Below are positions 43,914 through 52,642 of a DNA stretch of 64,000 nucleotides, in pieces. The stretch comes from Pseudomonas sp. R37(2017). GTDB taxonomy: Bacteria > Pseudomonadota > Gammaproteobacteria > Pseudomonadales > Pseudomonadaceae. A program made the translations under genes and the position numbers. Numbering within the stretch: position 1 is the stretch's first letter; each line of letters opens with the position of its first letter. The notes under the pieces were generated by a model, which did no database searches, had not been told where the DNA came from, and saw only the letters and a list, made by a program, of their open reading frames with translations. The stretch is from assembly GCF_002113375.1 (NCBI RefSeq), contig NZ_NEHO01000018.1:51075-115074 (forward strand). Reading direction: 5' to 3'.

Positions 43914-45395
43914 ATGATCCGCGAAGAATTCCTGCGTTTGGCCGCTGCCGGCTACAACCGCATTCCACTTGCCTGTGAAACCCTGGCTGACTTCGACACA
44001 CCGTTGTCGATCTACCTGAAGCTGGCCGATGAGCCCAATTCCTACTTGCTGGAGTCCGTACAGGGCGGCGAGAAGTGGGGCCGTTACTCGATCATCGGCT
44101 TGCCGTGCCGTACCGTACTGCGAGTTCACGACCACCACGTCAGCGTGACCGTCGATGGTGTCGAGACCGAAAGCCACGACGTGGAAGATCCGCTGGCCTT
44201 TGTCGAAGCCTTCAAGGCTCGCTACAACGTACCGACCATTGCCGGCCTGCCGCGTTTCAACGGTGGCCTGGTGGGTTATTTCGGTTATGACTGCGTGCGT
44301 TATGTGGAAAAGCGTCTGGGCAAATGCCCGAACCCTGATCCGCTGGGCGTGCCGGACATTTTGCTGATGGTCTCCGACGCCGTCGTGGTGTTCGACAACC
44401 TTGCCGGCAAGATGCACGCCATCGTACTGGCCGACCCGGCTCAAGAAGATGCTTTCGAGCAAGGTCGTGCCCGCCTGGAGGAACTGCTGGAAAAACTGCG
44501 CCAGCCGATCACCCCGCGTCGTGGCCTGGACTTCAGCAAGCAACAAGCGGCTGACCCGGTGTTTCGCTCCAGCTTCACCCAGGACGATTACGAAAAAGCC
44601 GTCGACACCATCAAGGAATACATCCTGGCCGGTGACTGCATGCAGGTCGTGCCGTCCCAGCGCATGTCGATCGATTTCAAGGCTGCGCCAATCGATCTGT
44701 ACCGGGCGCTGCGCTGTTTCAACCCGACGCCTTACATGTACTTCTTCAACTTCGGTGATTTCCATGTCGTCGGCAGCTCGCCGGAAGTGCTGGTGCGGGT
44801 CGAAGACAACCTGATCACCGTGCGCCCGATTGCGGGTACCCGTCCTCGGGGCGCAAACGAAGAGGCTGATCTGGCGCTGGAAAAGGACCTGCTGTCGGAC
44901 GACAAGGAAATCGCCGAGCACTTGATGCTGATCGATCTCGGGCGCAACGACACCGGGCGGGTATCGGAAGTCGGTTCGGTGAAGCTCACCGAGAAAATGG
45001 TGATCGAGCGTTACTCCAACGTGATGCACATCGTGTCCAACGTCACCGGGCAACTGAAAGCCGGACTGACGGCAATGGATGCACTGCGAGCGATTCTGCC
45101 GGCGGGCACCTTGTCCGGCGCACCGAAGATTCGCGCGATGGAAATCATCGACGAACTGGAGCCGGTCAAGCGTGGCGTCTACGGCGGTGCGGTCGGTTAC
45201 TTCGCCTGGAACGGCAACATGGACACCGCTATCGCAATCCGCACGGCGGTGATCAAGAACGGTGAGCTGCACGTGCAGGCCGGTGGCGGCATTGTCGCCG
45301 ACTCGGTACCGGCACTGGAGTGGGAAGAAACCCTGAACAAGCGCCGTGCGATGTTCCGTGCCGTTGCCCTGGCCGAACAGACCCCGCAGAGCTGA
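43914..45395 (+). CDS. trpE: Anthranilate synthase component I
   Basis: This 493-residue protein has the N-terminal feedback site LLESVQGGEKWGRYSIIG (near 44-61). The chorismate-binding core contains AGDCMQVVPSQRM, GTRPRG, LIDLGRNDTGRVSEVGSV, SGAPKIRAMEIIDELEP and GGGIVADS. It converts chorismate to anthranilate using ammonia supplied by TrpG. It is separated from trpGDC by estA, as in other pseudomonads. GAGG precedes the ATG. Regulation is probably by attenuation (leader at 43775-43843) and by tryptophan feedback. Confidence 0.97.
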   Translation: MIREEFLRLAAAGYNRIPLACETLADFDTPLSIYLKLADEPNSYLLESVQGGEKWGRYSIIGLPCRTVLRVHDHHVSVTVDGVETESHDVEDPLAFVEAFKARYNVPTIAGLPRFNGGLVGYFGYDCVRYVEKRLGKCPNPDPLGVPDILLMVSDAVVVFDNLAGKMHAIVLADPAQEDAFEQGRARLEELLEKLRQPITPRRGLDFSKQQAADPVFRSSFTQDDYEKAVDTIKEYILAGDCMQVVPSQRMSIDFKAAPIDLYRALRCFNPTPYMYFFNFGDFHVVGSSPEVLVRVEDNLITVRPIAGTRPRGANEEADLALEKDLLSDDKEIAEHLMLIDLGRNDTGRVSEVGSVKLTEKMVIERYSNVMHIVSNVTGQLKAGLTAMDALRAILPAGTLSGAPKIRAMEIIDELEPVKRGVYGGAVGYFAWNGNMDTAIAIRTAVIKNGELHVQAGGGIVADSVPALEWEETLNKRRAMFRAVALAEQTPQS

Positions 45396-45404
45396 TTACA
45401 AATC

Positions 45405-45450
45405 CTGTAGGAGCGAGCAAGCTCGCGATGAGGGCTTGCTCGCTCCCACA
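45405..45450. repeat. Compact REP pair after trpE
   Basis: TGTAGGAGCGAGCAAGCTCG followed closely by the inverse core GGCTTGCTCGCTCCCACA, between two convergent genes. Confidence 0.85.
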
Positions 45451-45466
45451 ATGACCTCTTCAGCAT

Positions 45467-45502
45467 AAAAAACGCGGCGCCTGTGAGGGCGCCGCGTTTT
45501 TT
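45467..45502. terminator. Bidirectional terminator between trpE and estA
   Basis: AAAAAACGCGGCGCC (45467-45481) pairs with GGCGCCGCGTTTTTT (45488-45502), loop TGTGAG. The symmetrical A and T runs allow it to end both convergent transcripts. Confidence 0.93.
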
Positions 45503-45514
45503 GTTACTTGCTCA

Positions 45515-47431
45515 TCAGAAGTCCAGCGCAACACCTACGTTGACGCCCTGCTGGGTAAAGTCGTCGTCCCTGCGGATGTTGTAGCTGGCGCGCAATGCCA
45601 GGTCGCGGGTGAGGTTGTGGCTAACGCCCAGGTTAACCCGTTGCAGGTGGCTTTGCGGGGTATAGCCTTCCAGCGTGAACTGGTTGTTCGGCAAGCTGTT
45701 GAGGTTGATGCCCACATCCTGGGTATCGTCGTTGTACTCACGCTCGATTGCCGCTTCGCCGAATACCTGGGTTTGCGGGGTGATCTGGTATTTGCCCTGC
45801 AGGCCAGCCCCCAGGCGCCGGGAAATGACCTCCTGATCGGCAAAGGTCAGCGCCGTGGAATCGTTGCCTTGCTCCGAGTAGCCATCGACTTTCGCCTTGG
45901 AGAAATCAGCGCTGATAAACGGCGACACGTGCCAGGGGCTGCTGGCTTGTTGCGCAATGTCGTAACCCAGGCGAGCGCTGAAGGCTTCGACATAGCCACT
46001 GGTATCGCCTTTTTCGCTGCGTTCGTTGGCGCCCAACTGGAACTTGCGCTTGAGGCTGTCGTAGTCCAGATGCCCCGCTGTCAAAGCCATGTCAGCCCAG
46101 ACACGGTTTTGTTGGTATTGGGCGAATGCCGTGCCCAGGTAAGTGTTGAGCTTGTAGTCGGAGTCGTTGCTGCCAGCTTCGAGCTTCTGGTTATAGAAAC
46201 CGGCCGCCAGGCCAACGCGCCAGGCATCATCGATACGGTAGCTGCCACCGATGTTCAGGTTGGCGCCGTTGCCGTCGGCACTGACCGCGCTGTCCTGACT
46301 GTCAAAGTCCTGATGCTGTCCGCCGCCGGAAACGATGGCTCGCCATTGACCAACGCCTTGCCAGTTTTCCCAATCGGCCAGCCACTGATTGCGCAATTCA
46401 TCCTGATGCGCACGCACGGTTCCCTGGGCCATTTCCGGCAGCAAGGTAAGCTCCCACGGCGCCGCCAGCAGGGAATACGCGTAATCGGCAATCAGGCGCT
46501 GCCCTGTTTCGGTGGGGTGCACCGAGTCGTTGAAGATCAACTTGGTCGGGTCCGGCGTGGCGCTGTTGATGCCGTAGCGGGCATTCTCAGTACAACCGTT
46601 GCCGCTGAAGCAGGTAGTGATGAGGTTCTGGTCGGTGGCCAAGCCAAACTGTGCCGGGTTGGCAAACGTCTCTTTGAGCAATACCGGAATGTTGAGCGGG
46701 ATGACTTCGGCATTGATGTTCTGCAATCGGCTCACCAGTTCCGTGTTGAACTGGGCGCTGAGCTGGGACGTGAACGCCTGCAGTGGGGTGCCGTTGAACG
46801 CCGGGGTAAAGCCGATATCGGGCAGCAGCCAGACCATGACGTATTTGGCGCCGGCGGTTTGCAGGGCCTGCACGCTGTCGGCCAGTCGATCGGCGGCGGC
46901 GCTGGCCTGGGGCAGGCTGGTGACGCGACCTTGCAGGAAGTCGTTACCGCCCCCCGACAGGTAATACAGAGCGTTCGGGTCGGCGCGGAAGTTATTGGAC
47001 GGAAGATAGCCGGCCCGGGTGCGTTCGCCGGTGGCGGAGGTGCTGGTGATCGAATCCAGAATCTGATCGGTGCGGTAACCGCCGACGGCCCAGTTGTTGC
47101 CATCGGGCTGACCGTTGTTGGCGCGCACCGCCGAAGCGGACGACGCGGTCTGGTCCGCCGAGAACCCCAGTTTTCCACCCAGTATCTGCGTGGAGTTGAG
47201 CGATCGGACTTCGCCGCTGCCATCCAGGTATACCGGCCCCGTCCGGTTGGTAAAGCGCTGCGTCGACCCGGCAGGCCCGCCGGTGTCGGCAAAGGTCCCG
47301 GCGTCGTTGAGGCTGTCCCCGAAGACCACGAAGTTTGTATAAGGATTTGGCGCGGCGTTCGCCTGGGCGCATGCCATCGCGAGCAAGCAACCTACGAGCG
47401 GTACAAACAACGACTGTTTGATCATGAGCAA
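45515..47431 (-). CDS. estA: GDSL-family autotransporter esterase EstA
   Basis: This 638-residue protein has a signal peptide (about 1-27), a GDSL hydrolase passenger (about 30-335) and a C-terminal autotransporter beta-barrel (about 370-638) ending in Phe (GVALDF). Catalytic elements are FVVFGDSLNDAGTF (Ser), GGNDF (Asn) and DSVHPTETG (Asp/His). EstA stays anchored in the outer membrane facing outward, hydrolyses glycerol esters and in P. aeruginosa affects rhamnolipid production and motility. It lies between the two trp blocks on the opposite strand. Confidence 0.95.
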   Translation of the reverse strand: MLMIKQSLFVPLVGCLLAMACAQANAAPNPYTNFVVFGDSLNDAGTFADTGGPAGSTQRFTNRTGPVYLDGSGEVRSLNSTQILGGKLGFSADQTASSASAVRANNGQPDGNNWAVGGYRTDQILDSITSTSATGERTRAGYLPSNNFRADPNALYYLSGGGNDFLQGRVTSLPQASAAADRLADSVQALQTAGAKYVMVWLLPDIGFTPAFNGTPLQAFTSQLSAQFNTELVSRLQNINAEVIPLNIPVLLKETFANPAQFGLATDQNLITTCFSGNGCTENARYGINSATPDPTKLIFNDSVHPTETGQRLIADYAYSLLAAPWELTLLPEMAQGTVRAHQDELRNQWLADWENWQGVGQWRAIVSGGGQHQDFDSQDSAVSADGNGANLNIGGSYRIDDAWRVGLAAGFYNQKLEAGSNDSDYKLNTYLGTAFAQYQQNRVWADMALTAGHLDYDSLKRKFQLGANERSEKGDTSGYVEAFSARLGYDIAQQASSPWHVSPFISADFSKAKVDGYSEQGNDSTALTFADQEVISRRLGAGLQGKYQITPQTQVFGEAAIEREYNDDTQDVGINLNSLPNNQFTLEGYTPQSHLQRVNLGVSHNLTRDLALRASYNIRRDDDFTQQGVNVGVALDF

Positions 47432-47599
47432 GTCCGTTTATTTATTGTTGTAGTGAACGAAACGACAGTACCAAAAACTTTCGGCCTTTTGCCATCTGTC
47501 GCGAAGCCTTCAAGAGTTTCTCGGGCTGCACCCCCGGCGATATTGCACGCTCTGCCCAGCTAAGTTACTGTGCCCGGACGTACGAACGAGACCTTCCCC

Positions 47600-47668
47600 G
47601 TGTTGATCATCAGTAAACTCCTGGATCAAGTCATCAAGGCACACGCCCGCTGGCGTTGGCGCGCCTGA
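47600..47668 (+). promoter_or_regulatory. trpGDC leader peptide/attenuator
   Basis: A GTG at 47600 begins a 22-codon frame ending VIKAHARWRWRA with Trp at codons 18 and 20. The stop is 165 nt before trpG. GAG at 47588-47590 is a modest ribosome binding site. CCGGC-CTC-GCCGG (47678-47690) directly after the stop is a hairpin; the rest of the leader (47691-47833) has further inverted stretches but no clear T-tract terminator. The peptide aligns without gaps to the trpE leader at 43775-43843. The 400-bp estA-trpG gap (47432-47833) holds no other gene. Confidence 0.72.
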
Positions 47669-47833
47669 ATTCTTTTGCCGGCCTCGCCGGACCTGTACCG
47701 CTTCGCCTTCTTTACCTGTTTGAAATGCCGCTTTGCTGGCGCTGGTCCGGCACCTGACAAAGCGCAGCGCTCTGCGGGTCAATCATTCGAAGGCCATCTT
47801 TAAAGTCAGTGAATTCAAGAGGCTCCAAACGCT

Positions 47834-48427
47834 ATGTTGCTGATGATCGATAACTACGACTCCTTTACCTACAACGTTGTGCAGTACCTGGGCGAGCTCG
47901 GCTCCGAGGTCAAAGTCGTGCGCAACGATGAATTGACCATCGCTGAAATCGAAGCCCTCAACCCTGAGCGCATCGTTGTGTCCCCCGGTCCTTGCACTCC
48001 GACCGAAGCCGGCATCTCGATCGAAGCGATCAAGCATTTCGCCGGCAAACTGCCGATTCTTGGCGTCTGCCTCGGCCACCAGTCAATCGGCCAGGCTTTT
48101 GGCGGTGATGTGGTGCGCGCCCGCCAAGTGATGCACGGTAAGACTAGCCCGGTATTTCATGAGGACAAGGGTGTCTTCGCAGGCCTGAATCGTCCGCTGA
48201 CGGTGACCCGCTATCATTCATTGATCGTCAAGCGCGAAACCCTGCCCGACTGCCTGGAGCTGACGGCCTGGACCCAGCTCGAAGACGGTTCGGTCGACGA
48301 GATCATGGGCCTGCGTCACAAGACCCTTAACATCGAAGGCGTGCAGTTCCACCCTGAATCGATCCTCACCGAGCAGGGCCACGAACTGTTCGCCAACTTC
48401 CTCAAACAAACCGGCGGCACGCGCTAA
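47834..48427 (+). CDS. trpG: Anthranilate synthase component II (glutamine amidotransferase)
   Basis: This 197-residue class I amidotransferase has the oxyanion strand VVSPGPCTPTEAG, the catalytic Cys in GVCLGHQSIGQAFGG (near 77-91) and the His-Glu pair in GVQFHPESILTEQG. It releases ammonia from glutamine for TrpE, and in pseudomonads may also serve para-aminobenzoate synthesis. It is followed 9 nt later by trpD. Confidence 0.97.
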   Translation: MLLMIDNYDSFTYNVVQYLGELGSEVKVVRNDELTIAEIEALNPERIVVSPGPCTPTEAGISIEAIKHFAGKLPILGVCLGHQSIGQAFGGDVVRARQVMHGKTSPVFHEDKGVFAGLNRPLTVTRYHSLIVKRETLPDCLELTAWTQLEDGSVDEIMGLRHKTLNIEGVQFHPESILTEQGHELFANFLKQTGGTR

Positions 48428-48436
48428 GGACTAATC

Positions 48437-49486
48437 ATGAACATCAAGACAGCCCTGAGCCGTATCGTCGATCACCTCGACCTCAGCACCGATGAAATGC
48501 GCGATGTGATGCGCGAAATCATGACCGGGCAATGCACGGATGCGCAGATTGGCGCGTTCATGATGGCCATGCGCATGAAGAGCGAAAGCATCGACGAGAT
48601 CGTCGGCGCGGTGTCGGTGATGCGCGAACTGGCGGACAAGGTCGAACTCAAGACCCTCGACGGTGTGGTCGATGTGGTGGGTACCGGCGGCGACGGTGCG
48701 AATATCTTCAACGTGTCCACCGCTTCCGCTTTCGTGGTTTCGGCGGCCGGTTGTACGGTAGCCAAACATGGCAACCGTGCGGTGTCGGGCAAGAGCGGCA
48801 GCGCCGACCTGCTGGAGGCGGCCGGTATCTACCTGAACCTGACGCCGGTGCAAGTGGCGCGCTGCATTGACAACGTTGGTATTGGTTTCATGTTTGCCCA
48901 GACTCATCACTCTGCGATGAAATACGCCGCCAGCCCGCGTCGTGATCTGGGCTTGCGGACCTTGTTCAACATGCTTGGCCCGCTTACGAATCCGGCCGGT
49001 GTGAAGCATCAGGTCGTTGGCGTATTCACCCAGGCCTTGTGCCGGCCGCTGGCGGAAGTCTTGCAGCGACTGGGCAGCAAGCATGTGTTGGTGGTGCACT
49101 CGAAGGATGGCCTGGACGAATTCAGCCTGGCCGCGCCGACTTTTGTCGCTGAGCTGAAAGACGGTCAGGTCACCGAGTATTGGGTCGAGCCAGAAGACCT
49201 GGGCATGAAGAGCCAGAGCCTGCATGGCCTGGCGGTGGAAAGCCCGGCGGCGTCCCTGGAGTTGATTCGCGATGCCCTGGGCAAGCGCAAGACGGAGAAC
49301 GGTCAGAAAGCGGCCGAAATGATCATGCTCAATGCCGGTGCCGCACTGTACGCCGCCGACCATGCCAGCAGTTTGAAGGAGGGCGTTGCCCTTGCGCACG
49401 ATGCGCTGCACACCGGTCTCGCTCGGGAGAAGCTTGAGGAACTGGGTGCGTTTACCGCGGTATTCAAAGTGGAGAATGAGGGATGA
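48437..49486 (+). CDS. trpD: Anthranilate phosphoribosyltransferase
   Basis: This 349-residue protein has the phosphoribosyltransferase loop GTGGDGANIFNVSTASAFV (near 77-95), KHGNRAVSGKSGSADLLEAAG, and the later HHSAMKYAASPRRDLGLRTLFNMLGPLTNPAG. It joins anthranilate to PRPP. It overlaps trpC by 4 nt, so trpGDC form one operon. Confidence 0.97.
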   Translation: MNIKTALSRIVDHLDLSTDEMRDVMREIMTGQCTDAQIGAFMMAMRMKSESIDEIVGAVSVMRELADKVELKTLDGVVDVVGTGGDGANIFNVSTASAFVVSAAGCTVAKHGNRAVSGKSGSADLLEAAGIYLNLTPVQVARCIDNVGIGFMFAQTHHSAMKYAASPRRDLGLRTLFNMLGPLTNPAGVKHQVVGVFTQALCRPLAEVLQRLGSKHVLVVHSKDGLDEFSLAAPTFVAELKDGQVTEYWVEPEDLGMKSQSLHGLAVESPAASLELIRDALGKRKTENGQKAAEMIMLNAGAALYAADHASSLKEGVALAHDALHTGLAREKLEELGAFTAVFKVENEG

Positions 49487-50319
49487 GTGTACCGACGGTT
49501 CTGGAAAAGATTCTGGCGCGCAAAGTCGAAGAAGTGGCCGAGCGCAGTGCTCGCGTCAGCCTCGCCGAGCTGGAAAGTCTGGCCAAGGCGGCCGATGCAC
49601 CCCGTGGTTTTGCCAAGGCATTGCTGGCTCAGGCCAAGCTGAAGCAGCCGGCTGTCATTGCCGAAATCAAGAAAGCCTCGCCGAGCAAGGGAGTGATCCG
49701 TGAGAACTTCGTTCCCGCCGACATCGCCAAAAGCTACGAGAAGGGCGGTGCGACCTGCCTGTCGGTGCTCACCGACATCGATTACTTCCAGGGTGCCGAC
49801 GCCTACCTGCAGCAGGCCCGCGCGGCGTGCAAGCTGCCGGTGATCCGCAAGGATTTCATGATCGATCCGTACCAGATTGTCGAAGCCCGAGCCCTGGGAG
49901 CCGACTGCGTGCTGTTGATCGTTTCCGCCCTGGATGACGTGAAAATGGCTGAACTCGCAGCGGTTGCCAAAAGCGTCAACCTCGATGTGCTGGTGGAAGT
50001 CCACGACGGCGCTGAGCTGGAGCGGGCCTTGAAAACCCTCGATACCCCGCTGGTCGGCATCAACAACCGCAACCTGCACACCTTTGACGTCAGCCTCGAA
50101 ACCACCCTCGACCTGTTGCCGCGTATTCCCCGCGATCGTCTGGTCATCACCGAAAGCGGCATCCTCAACCGTGCCGATGTCGAATTGATGGAAATCAGCG
50201 AAGTCTATGCATTCCTGGTCGGTGAGGCGTTCATGCGTGCCGAAAACCCGGGTACCGAGTTGCAGCGCCTGTTCTTCCCGGAGCGTGGCGTGCCGGTCAG
50301 TGGTTCAACCCTCGACTAA
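49483..50319 (+). CDS. trpC: Indole-3-glycerol phosphate synthase
   Basis: This 278-residue monofunctional TIM barrel has AEIKKASPSKGVI (catalytic Lys region), CLSVLTDIDYFQG, PVIRKDFMIDPYQ, EVHDGAELE, GINNRNLHTFDV and ITESGI. It closes the pyrrole ring of the tryptophan precursor. It is separate from TrpF, as usual in pseudomonads. It starts within the trpD stop codon region (ATGA) and ends the operon. Confidence 0.97.
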   Translation: MSVPTVLEKILARKVEEVAERSARVSLAELESLAKAADAPRGFAKALLAQAKLKQPAVIAEIKKASPSKGVIRENFVPADIAKSYEKGGATCLSVLTDIDYFQGADAYLQQARAACKLPVIRKDFMIDPYQIVEARALGADCVLLIVSALDDVKMAELAAVAKSVNLDVLVEVHDGAELERALKTLDTPLVGINNRNLHTFDVSLETTLDLLPRIPRDRLVITESGILNRADVELMEISEVYAFLVGEAFMRAENPGTELQRLFFPERGVPVSGSTLD

Positions 50320-50345
50320 CCCCCGCCATTGCAGGCAACCCGACT

Positions 50346-50376
50346 CCCTGCGGGAGCGGGCTTGCCCGCGATGAGG
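50346..50376 (+). repeat. Single REP element after trpC
   Basis: GCGGGAGCGGGCTTGCCCGC core followed by GATGAGG, unpaired, in the 98-bp gap between trpC and the lipoate ligase homologue. Confidence 0.85.
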
Positions 50377-50417
50377 CCCTCCATTCCCTGAAGACCTCAT
50401 GTCTGCCGGAGTCGTCC

Positions 50418-51119
50418 ATGTCGCTGCCAATCCCCATGACCATCGAAGCTGGCCTGCAAGCCGAACAGGATTTGCTGGCGTCGGTCTGTGCTGGTAATGG
50501 GGAGTCCGGTCTGCTGTTCTGGCAACCGAGTGATCAGGCATTGGTGATGCCGCGTCGCTTGAATCGATTGCCCGGCTTCGAAGCGGCATGTGAGGTCTCG
50601 GCGGCAGCGGGCTGGCCCGTATTGTTGCGCGATACCGGCGGTGAACCGGTACCGCAATCGGCCACCACGATCAACATCGCGCTGGTTTATGCGCCGCCGC
50701 GCACCGAGGGTGATCTGAATCGCATCGAATCTGGTTACCGTCGTCTGTGCGATCCGATTTGCCAGTTGCTGGATGAGCTGGGCGGTACTTCGTCACTGGG
50801 TGAAATCGAAGGTGCTTTCTGTGACGGTCGCTTCAACGTCAATCTCGATGGACGCAAGATGGTCGGTACCGCCCAGCGCTGGCGTCAGAGTCAGGGTGGG
50901 CAGCGTCCGGTGGGGCTGGTACATGGGGCGATGCTGGTGGATAACGAGCGAGAGTCGATGGTCGCTGCGGTCAATCGTTTCAACGAGGCCTGCGGACTGG
51001 AGCAGCGGGTACGCGCCGAAAGCCACATTGCGCTGCACGAGAAGTTCGCTGCGCCCGAAGCGCTGGCGCGTCTCGACGAACTCTACCGGTTGATGCTTGC
51101 ACAAATGTTCAGTGGCTAG
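50418..51119 (+). CDS. Lipoate-protein ligase family protein
   Basis: This 233-residue protein has the biotin/lipoate ligase fold. Motifs are a PRRLNRLPGFE segment near 43-53 (the family RR motif), GWPVLLRDTGGEPVP (near 65-79) and GRKMVGTAQRWR near 150-161, whose Lys is the expected lipoyl-adenylate contact. The shortness suggests an LplA/LipM-like core without the accessory domain. Whether it ligates lipoate, transfers octanoate or modifies something else is not decidable here. It is convergent with vfr; the two stops are about 10 bp apart. Confidence 0.8.
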   Translation: MSLPIPMTIEAGLQAEQDLLASVCAGNGESGLLFWQPSDQALVMPRRLNRLPGFEAACEVSAAAGWPVLLRDTGGEPVPQSATTINIALVYAPPRTEGDLNRIESGYRRLCDPICQLLDELGGTSSLGEIEGAFCDGRFNVNLDGRKMVGTAQRWRQSQGGQRPVGLVHGAMLVDNERESMVAAVNRFNEACGLEQRVRAESHIALHEKFAAPEALARLDELYRLMLAQMFSG

Positions 51120-51129
51120 GTTTTCGAGC

Positions 51130-51774
51130 TTATCGCGTACCGAAGACCACCATGGTCTTGCCTTTGACGTCCACCAGATTGCGTTCTTCCAGATCCTTGA
51201 GCACGCGACCGACCATCTCCCGGGAACAACCGACTATCCGCCCGATTTCCTGGCGGGTTACCTTGATTTGCATGCCGTCGGGGTGAGTCATGGCGTCCGG
51301 CTGTTTGCACAGCTCCAACAGGCAGCGGGCGACTCGGCCGGTCACGTCAAAGAATGCAAGGTCACCGACCTTGCGCGTGGTATTACGCAGGCGTTGTGCG
51401 ATTTGTCCGCCGAGGACGTAAAGAATGTCCGGATCAAGCTGGGATAACTCGCGGAATTTTGCGTAGCTGATTTCCGCGACTTCGCACTCAACCTTGGCCC
51501 GCACCCAGGCACTTCGCTCCTGCTCCAGGCCGGCTTGTTCAAACAGGCCCAACTCACCGAAAAAGTCCCCGGCGTTCAGGTAGGAAATGATCATTTCCCG
51601 GCCATCGTCATCTTCGATCAGGATGGTGACTGAGCCTTTGATGATGAAGAACAGCGTTTCCGAGCGGTCGCCGGCACAAATGATGTTGCTCTTGGCCTGA
51701 TAGCGGCGACGCTGACAATGCATCAACAGCTTGTCGAGGCTCTTGATCTTGGGGGTGGGGGCAATAGCAACCAT
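51130..51774 (-). CDS. vfr: cAMP-binding global regulator Vfr (CRP family)
   Basis: From ATG 51774 the protein is 214 residues, the known Vfr length; the frame extends 8 codons further to an unsupported start. The cyclic nucleotide-binding domain (about 15-130) has GSVTILIEDDDGREMIISYLNAGDFFGELGLF and a ligand segment ERSAWVRA. The helix-turn-helix (about 168-195) reads VTRQEIGRIVGCSREMVGRVLKDLEE. Vfr controls virulence and catabolic genes in response to cAMP. A TATAAA box lies about 40 nt before the ATG on the minus strand. It diverges from the OsmC gene. Confidence 0.95.
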   Translation of the reverse strand: MVAIAPTPKIKSLDKLLMHCQRRRYQAKSNIICAGDRSETLFFIIKGSVTILIEDDDGREMIISYLNAGDFFGELGLFEQAGLEQERSAWVRAKVECEVAEISYAKFRELSQLDPDILYVLGGQIAQRLRNTTRKVGDLAFFDVTGRVARCLLELCKQPDAMTHPDGMQIKVTRQEIGRIVGCSREMVGRVLKDLEERNLVDVKGKTMVVFGTR

Positions 51775-51921
51775 GGTTGTATCCCGAAAAGACTGCACGG
51801 TATGTTTGGTTTTTATAAATAGCGAACGCTGGAGTGAAGCTGGCCATGCGCCATTGAATTGGCGTCAGCTTACCAGACACTTCCTGAAATATTCGAGCAT
51901 TTACCTACAACGTGGTGGGAT

Positions 51922-51935
51922 GTGTCCTAGGACAC
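51922..51935. promoter_or_regulatory. Perfect 14-bp palindrome between vfr and the OsmC gene
   Basis: GTGTCCTAGGACAC reads the same on both strands. It is 68 bp before the OsmC start and about 150 bp before the vfr start. An extended -10-like TGTGCTAAGCT (51959-51969) follows for the OsmC gene. The palindrome does not match the CRP/Vfr TGTGA-N6-TCACA pattern, so another regulator would be expected. Confidence 0.4.
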
Positions 51936-52002
51936 CGGGCACTGCCAATCACGGGGCCTGTGCTAAGCTGGCGACCCTTTTTTAGACAGTGGAGTCTTGG
52001 CG

Positions 52003-52425
52003 ATGAAGGCACGCATCCAATGGGCTGGCGAAGCCATGTTCCTCGGCGAATCCGGTAGCGGTCATGTCGTGGTCATGGACGGCCCGCCCGATGCCGGTGG
52101 ACGCAACCTGGGTGTCCGACCGATGGAAATGTTGCTGCTGGGTGTTGGTGGTTGCAGCAATTTCGATGTAGTCAGCATCCTCAAGAAGTCCCGCCAGGCG
52201 GTCGAGAGCTGCGAGGCTTTCCTTGAAGCCGAGCGTGCAACCGAAGATCCAAAGGTTTTCACCAGGATCCACATGCACTTCGTCGTCAAGGGGCGCGGGC
52301 TGAAAGAGGCCCAGGTCAAGCGCGCCATCGAACTGTCTGCCGAGAAATACTGCTCGGCCTCGATCATGCTCGGCGCGGCAGGCGTGGCAATTACCCACGA
52401 CTACGAGATCATCGAACTCGGTTGA
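52003..52425 (+). CDS. OsmC family peroxiredoxin-like protein
   Basis: From ATG 52003 (GTGGAG upstream) the protein is 140 residues; a TTG two codons earlier is less likely. It has the OsmC/YhfA pattern: RPMEMLLLGVGGCSNFDVVSIL with the first redox Cys, and SAEKYCSASIMLGAAGVAITHDYEI with the second. Relatives reduce organic hydroperoxides or respond to stress. The substrate is unknown. It diverges from vfr and precedes speD. Confidence 0.9.
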   Translation: MKARIQWAGEAMFLGESGSGHVVVMDGPPDAGGRNLGVRPMEMLLLGVGGCSNFDVVSILKKSRQAVESCEAFLEAERATEDPKVFTRIHMHFVVKGRGLKEAQVKRAIELSAEKYCSASIMLGAAGVAITHDYEIIELG

Positions 52426-52484
52426 ATCGACATTCAACTATCATAAAAGCAGTGCAGACTCTGGCGAACCCAAGCTGACGTCTG

Positions 52485-52642
52485 CATAATGCGCCACTTT
52501 TTTCAGGGTAGTGGCCCGTCAGCCGACAGGCCTCGCACCCGAACAGACAACCAAAATCGCCATCGCGAAGAGGTGTTAACCGTCCTACGCAGGTGCGTTG
52601 TTCGCATCTGACGGGCATGCTTGATCACGCGGCCGGGCCGCA
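52485..52642 (+). promoter_or_regulatory. speD promoter and potentially structured 5' leader
   Basis: CATAAT (52485-52490) is a probable -10 box with only a weak -35 (TGGCGA). The leader that follows holds nested inverted repeats. GCCCGTCAG (52514-52522) pairs with CTGACGGGC (52608-52616). Inside, CGCACC (52534-52539) pairs with GGTGCG (52592-52597), and TCGC-CATC-GCGA (52557-52568) forms an inner hairpin. A further GCGGCC-G-GGCCGC palindrome (52630-52642) sits just before the GAGAG ribosome binding site. Confidence 0.5.

Noticed and set aside
50418..51119. Calling the lipoate ligase homologue lplA or lipM
   Set aside because: The active-site Lys and fold motifs are visible, but they do not separate ligase from octanoyltransferase, so no symbol is given.
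51922..51935. Vfr/CRP autoregulatory site
   Set aside because: The palindrome lacks the TGTGA-N6-TCACA pattern expected for CRP-family sites.
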